Assembly (NCBI GenBank): GCA_021811005.1
Contig: JAJZPY010000021.1
Location: 1 to 22,661, forward strand
From: Pseudomonadota bacterium
Lineage (GTDB): Bacteria; Pseudomonadota; Gammaproteobacteria; Burkholderiales; Ferrovaceae
Direction of reading: 5' to 3'
DNA length: 22,661 bases
Positions 7,018 through 14,363 of the stretch are shown here, one piece after another. The translations under genes were made by a program, and so were the position numbers. Numbering within the stretch: the stretch's first letter is position 1; the number at the start of each line of letters is the position of its first letter. The notes beneath the pieces are model-generated. The model worked only from the letters and a program-made list of their open reading frames with translations, was not told the DNA's origin and made no database searches.

Positions 7018-7773
7018 TCAGACGTCCTTGTAGGCGGGATCCAGCAGCGCCGCATAACAGGGCGGTGAAGCGTAGGGGCGAATTTCCAGCGGTTCCTCCC
7101 CACCTGCGCCCCCCGCCGCGTCGCGGCGCGCCTGCAGGATGGAGCGGGCGCGCTCGCCGGCTTCGGCGGGCTTTGCAATGCGGACCAGCCCTTCGTCCGT
7201 GACCGCATGAATGCCCGCTTCCGTCACCACAAAATCCATGGGAATGTCATGCGGCTGCGGCCGGATGGTGTCGATGCGCGACAATTCGAAGGCCACGGCA
7301 ATCTTGAGCGGTTGGGGTTTGAGCTGGGCCAGGGTGCGATCAAAATAGCCGCCGCCGTAACCCAGACGGTAGCCCTGCCCGTCAAACCCGATGGGAGGAA
7401 TGAGCAGGGCCTGCGGCACCAGCACGGCCGTGCCCTGGGGTACCGGAAGATCGAAGACGCCTTTTTCCGTGGCCACGCCCGGCCACCATTCCCTGAACTG
7501 CAGCGGCTTTCCTTTTTCCACCACCTCGGGCAACGCGGCCACCGCCCCCTGCTGGCGCCAATGATGGATGGCGAAGCGGGGATCAAACTCGCCCTTGAAA
7601 GGCCAATAAAGCCCCACCGCCATGCCGCGCAGCAAGGGAAAACCTTCAACCAGCAGCGCCGTGACGCGCTCGTTCCAGCCCTGGCGCACGACCGGGACCA
7701 CGGACTGGCGCTGTGCCAGCAATTCGGCCCGTCTTTCCTTTCTCCAGGGGGCGACCCCTTCGGGCAAACTCAT
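7018..7773 (-). CDS. fau: 5-formyltetrahydrofolate cyclo-ligase with C-terminal extension
   Basis: The enzyme (MTHFS) converts 5-formyl-THF to 5,10-methenyl-THF using ATP and returns the storage folate to one-carbon metabolism in the cytoplasm. Family features: the N-terminal basic helix (WRKERRAELLAQRQ), GLYWPFKGEFD (54-64), the ATP-binding signature GYGGGYFDRTL (138-148) and the usual family end PHDIPMDFVVTE (174-185). The product has 251 residues and continues about 65 residues past that end, finishing with a motif RPYASPPCYAALLDPAYKD. The start is the ATG at 7771-7773, with GGAG 5 nt upstream; an upstream in-frame start would add 11 residues but has no ribosome binding site. It is divergent from the MarR-PAS regulator across a palindrome, so it may share that control. 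Confidence 0.93.
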   Translation of the reverse strand: MSLPEGVAPWRKERRAELLAQRQSVVPVVRQGWNERVTALLVEGFPLLRGMAVGLYWPFKGEFDPRFAIHHWRQQGAVAALPEVVEKGKPLQFREWWPGVATEKGVFDLPVPQGTAVLVPQALLIPPIGFDGQGYRLGYGGGYFDRTLAQLKPQPLKIAVAFELSRIDTIRPQPHDIPMDFVVTEAGIHAVTDEGLVRIAKPAEAGERARSILQARRDAAGGAGGEEPLEIRPYASPPCYAALLDPAYKDV

Positions 7774-7810
7774 GAAAGCTCCTTTACTTTTTCCGGTTCG
7801 TTTCACCTTT

Positions 7811-7829
7811 TATATCACGGTATGATATA
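7811..7829. promoter_or_regulatory. Perfect inverted repeat, likely operator of the MarR-PAS regulator
   Basis: TATATCA (7811-7817) and TGATATA (7823-7829) are perfect inverted arms around CGGTA, giving a 19-bp site typical in size for a MarR-family dimer. A -10-like TATGAT (7821-7826) overlaps the right arm for the plus-strand genes. On the minus strand a TATAAA-like box overlaps the left arm in front of the cyclo-ligase gene. Binding here would therefore block both promoters. The symmetry is seen directly; the regulator-operator link is inferred from adjacency. Confidence 0.6.
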
Positions 7830-7837
7830 TTCACACA

Positions 7838-8680
7838 ATGAACCCGGCCACGAAAAATACCTTGCCCGCCCTGCACAAAGACGATTACGAAAAACTGGCT
7901 CACTTTCGCCACCAGTTGCGCCGCTTTCTCCGTTTCAGCGAAGAGCTCACCCACCGCCGCGGCATCACCGTCCTGCAGTACCTGCTCATGCTCCAGATCA
8001 AGGGCTTTCCCGGCCGCGACTGGGCCACCGTGGGCGAACTGGCGGAACGCCTGCAGGCGCAGCCGCATGGCGTTGTGTCGCTCGTGACCCGCTGCGAAGA
8101 AGCCGGCCTGGTGCGCCGTCACGCCAGCGACCAGGACAAGCGCCGCGTGGAAGTGAGGCTCACCGCCAAAGGCGAGCGCTGCCTGGAAACCCTGGCCCTG
8201 CAGCATCGCAGCGAACTGCAATCGCTGGAAGGGTTCCCCGCCATCCCCGGCCTGCAGCCGGACACACCGCAACCCGCCGTGCTCACGGACCCGCTCTATC
8301 GCGGCCTCATGGAACAGGCGCCGGATGCCATGATCTATGCAGACCGCTCCGGCCTCATCCGCTTCTGGAACCGCGCTGCCGAATCCCTGTTCGGACATAC
8401 GGCTGACCAGGCGCTCGGACAAAGCCTGGACCTCATCATTCCCGAACGGCTGCGCGCCGCTCATTGGGCCGGTTACCAGCGCGCCCTGTCAAGCGGCGAA
8501 ATGCGTCATGCGGGAAAAGCCATGACCACGCGTGCCGTGCATCGCGACGGCAGCAAGCTGTACGTGGAGCTGAGCTTTGGACTGCTCAAGGATGATTCCG
8601 GGCAGGTGCTGGGGTCACTGGCCATCGGGCGCGACGTGACGGCGCAGCACAACGCTGCGCCCAAACCGGCAGGCCTGTGA
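7838..8680 (+). CDS. MarR-type winged-helix regulator fused to a PAS sensor domain
   Basis: The product has 280 residues and two domains. Residues about 15-130 are a MarR winged helix, with recognition region TVGELAERLQAQPHGVVSLV (64-83) and wing DQDKRRVEVRLTAKG (98-112). Residues about 151-272 are a PAS/PAC domain (APDAMIYADRSGLIRFWNRA, then DGSKLYVELSFGLLKDDSG). H209, in the stretch IIPERLRAAHWAGY, falls where FixL and DosP place their proximal heme histidine, so heme or gas sensing is possible. That histidine also occurs in some heme-free PAS domains. The start is ATG 7838 with no visible Shine-Dalgarno, and the promoter-like box just upstream suggests a very short leader. The stop overlaps the possible GTG start of nnrS, so the two are coupled. 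It is probably an autoregulated controller of nnrS. No effector is proven by the sequence. Confidence 0.9.
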   Translation: MNPATKNTLPALHKDDYEKLAHFRHQLRRFLRFSEELTHRRGITVLQYLLMLQIKGFPGRDWATVGELAERLQAQPHGVVSLVTRCEEAGLVRRHASDQDKRRVEVRLTAKGERCLETLALQHRSELQSLEGFPAIPGLQPDTPQPAVLTDPLYRGLMEQAPDAMIYADRSGLIRFWNRAAESLFGHTADQALGQSLDLIIPERLRAAHWAGYQRALSSGEMRHAGKAMTTRAVHRDGSKLYVELSFGLLKDDSGQVLGSLAIGRDVTAQHNAAPKPAGL

Positions 8681-8682
8681 GC

Positions 8683-9840
8683 ATGGACGCCATGCCGCTG
8701 CCCCCCGCACGCCCGCCCGCTCCCTTTGCCTTGTGGAACCTTGGCTTCCGGCCCTTTTTTCTGCTGGCCGGGATTTTTTCCGCCGCCAGCATGCTGGCCT
8801 GGATTGCACAGCTGTCCGGCCTCGGTGGCGCCTACCGCTACGCCTCAAGTCCGCTTTGGCATGCCCATGAAATGATTTTCGGATACGCCTTTGCCGTGGT
8901 GGTGGGCTTTCTGCTCACGGCCGTGCGCAACTGGACCAATGAACCCACCCCCACCGGGCGGCCACTGATCCTGCTGGCGCTGCTGTGGGGCCTTGGCCGC
9001 GTGCTCGCCGCCGGCCCCGGGTTTGCCTACGCCCCGCTTTCCGATGCCGTGTTTGCGCTGGCGGCAGCCGCGGCCATTGCCCGCCCGCTCCGCCAAAGCC
9101 GCAACCGTCGCAATTACTTTTTCATCGCCGTGCTGGCGGGTTTCTCTGCCGGCAACCTGCTGTTCTACCTGGCCCCGGCGCAGGGCATTCGCCTGGGCCT
9201 CGACCTGCTGCTCTTTCTCATGGCCGTGATGGGGGGGCGGGTCATTCCCATGTTCACCGCCAACGGCGTGCCAGGCAGCGCGCCCCGGCGCATGGCCTGG
9301 GTGGAACGCGCGGCCCTGGGGTCGATCCTTGCCCTGCTCGTGCTGGACCTGCTGCCCTGGCCCCTGCTGTCCGCCGTGGCCGCCGCCGTCGCTGCCGTGG
9401 CCAACCTGGCCCGCCTGGCCCTGTGGCAACCCTGGCGCACGCTCCGCCATCCGCTGGTGTGGATACTCCATGCCTCCTATGCCTGGATCGTGGTCTATCT
9501 GGCCCTGCAGGTCCCCGCCCTCGCCGGCCTGATACCGGCCAGCCCCGCGCGCCATGCCCTGACGGTGGGCGCCATTGGCGGGCTCACCCTCGGCATGATG
9601 CCCCGCGTGGCACGCGGGCATACCGGGCGCGAACTGCGCGCCGGCCGGGCCGAAGTCCTGGCTTACCTGCTGGTGGAAGGTGCCGCCGTCATCCGCGTGT
9701 TCGTGCCCTTGCTGGCGCCGCAGGCCTACTTTGCCGCCCTGCTGGTTTCGGGCAGCCTGTGGGCTGCCGCCTTTCTGGCGTTCGCGGGCCGTTTCTTCCC
9801 CATTCTCACCCGCCCCCGCACGGACGGGCGTCCCGGATGA
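8683..9840 (+). CDS. nnrS: NnrS family membrane protein, nitric-oxide-stress associated
   Basis: NnrS is a polytopic heme- and copper-containing inner-membrane protein that relieves nitrosative stress in denitrifiers and pathogens; its chemistry is still unclear. The 385-residue product has about 12 hydrophobic segments and the family motifs WNLGFRPFFLLAG (18-30), WHAHEMIFGYAFAVVVGFLLTA (59-80, with H60 and H62 as likely ligands), RNWT (82-85) and GGRVIPMFTANG (184-195). ATG 8683 is chosen because AGG lies 9 nt upstream; a GTG at 8677 overlapping the MarR-PAS stop would add two residues. The stop overlaps the next gene as ATGA. The order regulator-nnrS-sirB2 indicates one transcript. No denitrification gene is in the window, so the role may be NO protection rather than respiration. 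Confidence 0.92.
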   Translation: MDAMPLPPARPPAPFALWNLGFRPFFLLAGIFSAASMLAWIAQLSGLGGAYRYASSPLWHAHEMIFGYAFAVVVGFLLTAVRNWTNEPTPTGRPLILLALLWGLGRVLAAGPGFAYAPLSDAVFALAAAAAIARPLRQSRNRRNYFFIAVLAGFSAGNLLFYLAPAQGIRLGLDLLLFLMAVMGGRVIPMFTANGVPGSAPRRMAWVERAALGSILALLVLDLLPWPLLSAVAAAVAAVANLARLALWQPWRTLRHPLVWILHASYAWIVVYLALQVPALAGLIPASPARHALTVGAIGGLTLGMMPRVARGHTGRELRAGRAEVLAYLLVEGAAVIRVFVPLLAPQAYFAALLVSGSLWAAAFLAFAGRFFPILTRPRTDGRPG

Positions 9841-10223
9841 CGGGCCTGGGTTACCTCGAGGTGAAGGCGCTTCATGTGGCCTGCGTGGCTGCCAGCTACG
9901 GGCTGTTTGTGCTGCGCGGGCTGTGGATGATGCGCCGCCCGGCCTTGTTGCTGCAGCGCTGGGTGCGGGTGGTGCCGCACGTCATCGACACCGTGCTGTT
10001 GGCCAGCGCGGCGGTCCTGGCCTACCTGTCCCACCAGTATCCGGGAGTCGATCCCTGGCTGACGGCCAAAGTGGTGGGGCTGCTGGGCTATATCGGGTTG
10101 GGCGCCGTGGCGCTCAAGCGCGGAAACACGCGGCGCGTCCGGATCACGGCCTGGGTTGCCGCACAGGCCGTGTTTGCCTACATCGTCCTGGTGGCCGTGA
10201 CCCGTTCGCCGCTAGTGCTTTAA
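9837..10223 (+). CDS. SirB2 family integral membrane protein
   Basis: This is a 128-residue, four-helix membrane protein of the SirB2 (YchQ-like) family, whose biochemical function is not established. Family features visible: KALHVACVAASYGLFVLRG (10-28) and the histidine-bearing VVPHVIDTVLLASAAVLAY (about 45-63), followed by two more hydrophobic helices. The conserved histidines in membrane helices resemble a heme- or metal-binding arrangement, but that is inference. The ATG overlaps the nnrS stop by 4 nt, so its translation is coupled to nnrS, suggesting a shared role. Its last 12 nt overlap the 3' end of the convergent DUF3014 gene. Confidence 0.88.
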   Translation: MTGLGYLEVKALHVACVAASYGLFVLRGLWMMRRPALLLQRWVRVVPHVIDTVLLASAAVLAYLSHQYPGVDPWLTAKVVGLLGYIGLGAVALKRGNTRRVRITAWVAAQAVFAYIVLVAVTRSPLVL

Positions 10224-11048
10224 GGGCGAAGGCGCCGGCACTTCCCGCAAATAGCGGGACAGGTCCTGCCGGAATTCGCGCAAGAACGCTTTGACCTTGT
10301 GCTCGTTGTCCAGTCCGATCCTCATCAACAGCTTCTGCCCGGCCGAGCGCTTTTCCAGGTCGGGATCGGCAAAAAGGTAAAACACTTTGGGATGCACGAG
10401 CGTGATCGGCCCGGAAACTTCGGGCGCGTCCAGCAGGTCGCTGAGCGCCACCTGAAGCCGGTCATTGAAATACTGGCCCGGATACCCCATGGACACGTAG
10501 GCCTTCTGAAACAGCGGGTACAGGCGGACATAAAGCGCCACGGCCCTGGCCGGGTTCACCGATTCCATGAGCTTCATGTAAGGCGCGTAGCGCGCGGCGT
10601 TGTCGGGACTGATCACGCCGCCCTCCTCGCTGCCGGAGCGCAGGAATTCGCCCTGGGGCGATTCCACGGGAAGGGCGGCCGTGGGGACGATGCGTCGCGG
10701 CAGGTTGTCCACCGTGGCCACGATGTGATTGATTACCCCCTCAGGGTCGAACAGGTGCAGCAGCGCGCGGTTTCCAATCAGGGACTCCAGCGCGTTCAGC
10801 ATGTAGCGGTCGCTCGCTTCCAGGGCCGGAAGCGGAGGTTCCTTGGCGGGCGGCGGCTCGATCAGCTCCTGCTTGAGCGTGGGCGGCGGGGTGGACGGGA
10901 TGACGGCCGGCTGGGCCGGCGTCGGCGCCGACTGGTGCGTCTGGACCACCTCCCGGCTCAACTGGCGGTGTTGCCAAAAGAAATAGCCCAGTCCGCCGCC
11001 TCCCAGGAGGAAGGCCAGCCCCACCAAGATCCACGCGGTTTTTTTCAT
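10212..11048 (-). CDS. DUF3014 domain-containing membrane-anchored protein
   Basis: The 278-residue protein has a single N-terminal membrane anchor (residues about 5-24: MKKTAWILVGLAFLLGGGGL), then a proline-rich linker (about 45-80) and a soluble domain that would lie in the periplasm. The domain carries the DUF3014-like stretch LPRRIVPTAALPV, then YAPYMKLMESVNPARAVALY, LYPLFQKAYVSMGYP and YFNDRLQVALSDLL. I recognise the family but no function is known. ATG 11046-11048 is chosen because the anchor follows at once; an in-frame ATG at 11066 would add six residues. A TATATT six nt upstream of the chosen ATG is a possible -10 for a leaderless message. It is monocistronic, divergent from the histidine kinase and convergent with the SirB2 gene. 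Confidence 0.85.
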   Translation of the reverse strand: MKKTAWILVGLAFLLGGGGLGYFFWQHRQLSREVVQTHQSAPTPAQPAVIPSTPPPTLKQELIEPPPAKEPPLPALEASDRYMLNALESLIGNRALLHLFDPEGVINHIVATVDNLPRRIVPTAALPVESPQGEFLRSGSEEGGVISPDNAARYAPYMKLMESVNPARAVALYVRLYPLFQKAYVSMGYPGQYFNDRLQVALSDLLDAPEVSGPITLVHPKVFYLFADPDLEKRSAGQKLLMRIGLDNEHKVKAFLREFRQDLSRYLREVPAPSPLKH

Positions 11049-11125
11049 GCGCCCAATATAGATCATTTTGCCGGACGCGGTATGATTCCAGATGTAACTG
11101 ACCCCCTTCGTGACCGGGAGGTTGC

Positions 11126-12841
11126 GTGCACCAGAAACATCCGCCTGTCCTGCACGTCGTATTCATCCTGATCGCCGTCGGTCTGGCCTGGGTTGTCCTC
11201 AGCACCGACCTGTTGTGGACCGTGCTGCGCATTCCCTCCCCGGTCGCCCTGTACTACTCCTATACGGAAATTTTCTACGTGCTGGTCACGGCCGCGCTGG
11301 TTTACGTGCTGGTGGACCGCATGCTGGACCGCCAAAGCCTGATCGAGCAGGACCTGAGGGAAAGCGAACACCGCCTGCAGCTGTTCATCGAGCATGCGCC
11401 GGCCGCGCTGGCCATGTTCGACCGGCAGATGCGGTATCTGTCTGTCAGCAACCGGTGGCTGCAGGATTACGACCTGGGCGGCCAGAACGTCATCGGGCGC
11501 TCCCATTACGAGGTTTTTCCGGAAATCCCGGCGCGCTGGAAAATCCTGCACCAGCGGGGGCTGGAAGGCGAAGTCCTTTATTCCGACGATGACCGCCTGC
11601 AACGCTCGGACGGCAGCCTGCAGCGGCTGCGCTGGGAAGTCCGGCCCTGGTATGCCAATGACGGGCGGGTGGGCGGCATCGTCATTTTCTCGGAAGACAT
11701 CACGGCGCGCAAAATGACGGAAGCCGCCCTGCTGTCCAGCGAAAGGAAATACCGCACCCTGTTCGAACATTCGCGCGATGCCCTGATGATTCTGGTGGCA
11801 CCCTCCTGGCATTGCACTGCAAGCAACCAGGCGGCCCTGCGCCTGTTCCAGCTGCCGGACAGCGCCGCGCTGGCGGCCGCCACCCCCTGGGCCCTTTCTC
11901 CCCCGATGCAGCCGGATGGCCAGGGGTCGGAAGAAAAGGCGCATAAAATGCTGGCCATTGCGTTGCAGGAAGGCGCCCACCATTTCGAATGGCTGCACAG
12001 CCGCCCCGATGGCAGCACCTTTTCCGTCGAAGTTCAGCTCACCCGCATGGAACTGTCGGGCGAAGACGCCGTCCTGGCTTCCGTGCGCGACATCAGCGCC
12101 CGCAAAGCCCTGGAAAAACAGCTGGGCGAACACCGGCGCGAAATGGAATCCCTGCAAAAACGCCAGGTCGCGGCCCAGACTGCCGCGGCATTCGCACATG
12201 AACTCAACCAGCCCCTGCTGGCCATCGCCACCTACAACCAGGCCTCCCTGATGCTGCTGGATTCAACCAACCCGGACTTCTCCCGCATCCGCGAAGCCAT
12301 CGAAGCCAGCGAACGCCAGGCGCTGCGCGCCGGACATGCCATACGGGAACTGCTCGACTCGCTCACCATCAGCGAATTTGCCACCGACACCTTCGACATC
12401 AACCAGGAAATCCTGGACGTTCTGGACATTGCGCGCCGGGAGCACGAACTCCAGTTTCAAACCCGCCTGATGCTGGCACCGCGCTTGCCGCCGGTGAAAG
12501 CCAACCGCACCCATGTGCAGAAAGTGCTGCTCAACCTGCTGCACAATGGCATCGAGGCCATGCTGGAAGCCGGCATTCCCCTGCCCGACCTGACCGTGAG
12601 CGTGACCACGAAGCGCGATGAAGGGCTGATCCAGATCACCCTACAGGACAGCGGGCCGGGCCTCAGCGCCGAGATCCAGCGTCGCCTGTTCGAACCGTTC
12701 TACACCACCAAATCCAATGGCATCGGCATGGGCCTGTCCATCAGCCGTTCCCTCATCCAGGCCAATGGCGGGCAGCTCTGGGTCGATCCCCACGAAGGGC
12801 CCGGCGCCGTATTCCACCTGACGCTGCCCCTGGCGGGTTGA
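11126..12841 (+). CDS. Membrane-anchored PAS-PAS sensor histidine kinase (orphan)
   Basis: The 571-residue protein begins with two transmembrane helices (about 8-30 and 46-64) and almost no periplasmic loop. PAS/PAC 1 (about 78-197), PAS 2 (about 205-327), a short coiled region, a histidine-phosphotransfer helix with H-box AFAHELNQPL (His358), and a HATPase domain follow. The HATPase has N-box LLNLLHNGIEAM (N474), G1 DSGPG (508-512), F-box LFEPFYTTK (521-529) and G2 GIGMGLSIS (532-540). The HELNQPL box is typical of FixL/DctB-like kinases that read cytoplasmic signals through PAS domains. All catalytic residues are present, so it should autophosphorylate. The start is GTG with GGAG 5 nt upstream. 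No response regulator is in the window; signal and partner are unknown. Confidence 0.92.
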   Translation: MHQKHPPVLHVVFILIAVGLAWVVLSTDLLWTVLRIPSPVALYYSYTEIFYVLVTAALVYVLVDRMLDRQSLIEQDLRESEHRLQLFIEHAPAALAMFDRQMRYLSVSNRWLQDYDLGGQNVIGRSHYEVFPEIPARWKILHQRGLEGEVLYSDDDRLQRSDGSLQRLRWEVRPWYANDGRVGGIVIFSEDITARKMTEAALLSSERKYRTLFEHSRDALMILVAPSWHCTASNQAALRLFQLPDSAALAAATPWALSPPMQPDGQGSEEKAHKMLAIALQEGAHHFEWLHSRPDGSTFSVEVQLTRMELSGEDAVLASVRDISARKALEKQLGEHRREMESLQKRQVAAQTAAAFAHELNQPLLAIATYNQASLMLLDSTNPDFSRIREAIEASERQALRAGHAIRELLDSLTISEFATDTFDINQEILDVLDIARREHELQFQTRLMLAPRLPPVKANRTHVQKVLLNLLHNGIEAMLEAGIPLPDLTVSVTTKRDEGLIQITLQDSGPGLSAEIQRRLFEPFYTTKSNGIGMGLSISRSLIQANGGQLWVDPHEGPGAVFHLTLPLAG

Positions 12842-12861
12842 GCAACGCCCGCGCCCTGTGC

Positions 12862-12880
12862 GGCCCTTGGGCCCTTTTCT
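12862..12880 (+). terminator. Possible short intrinsic terminator after the histidine kinase
   Basis: A GC-only stem GGCC/GGCC with loop CTTG (12862-12873) is followed by CTTTTCT, 21 nt after the kinase stop. The stem is only 4 bp, so termination may be weak. Confidence 0.35.
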
Positions 12881-12918
12881 ATATTCATAATTGGAATACG
12901 AATATGATTCAATAATAT
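12881..12918 (+). promoter_or_regulatory. AT-rich promoter/operator island upstream of the YeiH-family gene
   Basis: About 55 bp of very AT-rich DNA interrupts an otherwise GC-rich window. It contains TTGGAA (12891-12896) and TAATAT (12913-12918), spaced 16 bp, as a plausible promoter. An inverted repeat ATATTC (12881-12886) with GAATAT (12900-12905), 13 nt apart, has the form of a LysR-type site. YeiH genes are often controlled by LysR regulators, but none is encoded in this window. Confidence 0.4.
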
Positions 12919-12980
12919 TTTTAATTATAAAAAAACAGGCCTACCATGGGTTCATCACACTTTGTAACCGGATCACGCCC

Positions 12981-14363
12981 ATGTCCCAGACCGCCTCTCT
13001 CCGCGCCGCTTCCTCCGGCTGGCGCACCCTGTTCCAGCAGGAAGACTGGTGGGCCATCTGGATTGGCCTGGGCCTGCTGGCCGCAGCCGTGTTGCTGTTC
13101 GACGCCGGCGCCAGCATGAAATGGATCGCCGTCACCCCCCAAAAATGGCACACCCTCGACCAGTTGCTGCTGCAGGTTGAGGCCAATGCCGGACGCTACA
13201 TCCTGCTGTTCGGGCTGTGGGCCGGTGTTTTGGGCATCGGGGTGTACGCCCTGGGCATTTCCCTGCGGCAGTTTCTGCCGGCGTTCCTGTTCATTTATGT
13301 GGTTTCGGTGCTGATCTTTTTCCTGGGCGAATGGGACCGGGCCCACGAATACAACCTGGAGCCGCCGCTGGTGGCGCTGGCGCTGGGCCTGGTCATCGCC
13401 AACCTGGGCAAGCTGCCCGCCTGGCTCGAGTCGGGCTTGCGGGTGGAGTTCTACATCAAGACCGGCATCGTGCTGCTGGGCGCCACCCTGCCCTTCACGC
13501 TCATCCTGTGGGCGGGCCCGGTGGCCATCACCCAGGCCACGATCGTCTCGCTTGCCACCTTTGGCACCATTTTCTGGGCCGGCAAGAAACTCGGCCTTGA
13601 CCGCCGGCTTGCCGCCACGCTGGGCGCAGGCGGCGCCGTGTGCGGCGTCTCGGCTTCCATCGCCATTGCCGGGGCCGTGGGCGCCAAAAAGGAACATGCG
13701 CCGATCTCCATATCGCTGGTGGTGTTCTGGGCCATCGTGATGATCTTTGCCCTGCCCATCGTGGCCCGCAGCCTGGGGCTGCCCACCGGCGTCGCCGGCG
13801 CCTGGATCGGCACTTCGGAATTCGCCGATGCCGCCGGCCTGGCGGCAGCCCAGGCTTACGGCGGCTACTCCGGCAACGTGCCCGGCGTGACCGGCAATCC
13901 GGAAGCAGCGGTGCGCGCCTTCACCCTGATGAAAGTCATCGGGCGCGACGTGTGGATCGGGATCTGGGCACTCGTGCTTTCCGTGGTGGCCACCACGCGC
14001 TGGGAACAGACCGGCGTGCAGGGACGTGCCGGCATCGGTGAAATCTGGCGCCGCTTTCCCAAGTTCGTGATCGGGTTTTTGCTGGCTTCGCTGGCAGTGA
14101 CGGCGATTGCCCAGGGTTACAGCTTTGCCGAGTACAAAAGCACGGTGGAGCCCAACCTCGTGGCCCCCATCAAAAACCTGCGAACCTGGGCCTTCATCTT
14201 CTGCTTTTTCAGCATCGGCCTGACCACGCGCCTGTCGGCATTCACACGGGGCGGCGCCAAGCCGTTCTATGCCTTCACGCTGGGCGTGGCGGTCAACGTG
14301 GTCCTGGGTTACGTCCTGTCCACGCAGGTCTTCTCGGGATTCTGGACGGCGCTGGGACAATGA
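12981..14363 (+). CDS. YeiH family putative sulfate/sulfite exporter
   Basis: The product is a 460-residue polytopic inner-membrane protein of the YeiH/putative sulfate exporter family (PF03601). Some members are linked to export of sulfite or sulfate made during organosulfonate or sulfur metabolism; the substrate here is not shown. About 11-12 hydrophobic segments are visible. The family motif CGVSASIAIAGAVGAKK spans residues 221-237, and the conserved pore-like segments TGIVLLGATLPF (161-172) and IGLTTRL near the C-terminus are present. It is about 110 residues longer than E. coli YeiH, mostly through an N-terminal part (1-110) with extra helices. ATG 12981 is chosen because upstream codons lie in the AT-rich promoter. 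The stop overlaps the next gene as ATGA. Confidence 0.88.
   Translation: MSQTASLRAASSGWRTLFQQEDWWAIWIGLGLLAAAVLLFDAGASMKWIAVTPQKWHTLDQLLLQVEANAGRYILLFGLWAGVLGIGVYALGISLRQFLPAFLFIYVVSVLIFFLGEWDRAHEYNLEPPLVALALGLVIANLGKLPAWLESGLRVEFYIKTGIVLLGATLPFTLILWAGPVAITQATIVSLATFGTIFWAGKKLGLDRRLAATLGAGGAVCGVSASIAIAGAVGAKKEHAPISISLVVFWAIVMIFALPIVARSLGLPTGVAGAWIGTSEFADAAGLAAAQAYGGYSGNVPGVTGNPEAAVRAFTLMKVIGRDVWIGIWALVLSVVATTRWEQTGVQGRAGIGEIWRRFPKFVIGFLLASLAVTAIAQGYSFAEYKSTVEPNLVAPIKNLRTWAFIFCFFSIGLTTRLSAFTRGGAKPFYAFTLGVAVNVVLGYVLSTQVFSGFWTALGQ

Noticed and set aside
12921..14360. A 479-codon minus-strand frame antisense to the YeiH-family gene
   Set aside because: The translation is rich in G, H, Q, R and D without membrane or domain features, while the plus-strand frame encodes a clear membrane transporter.
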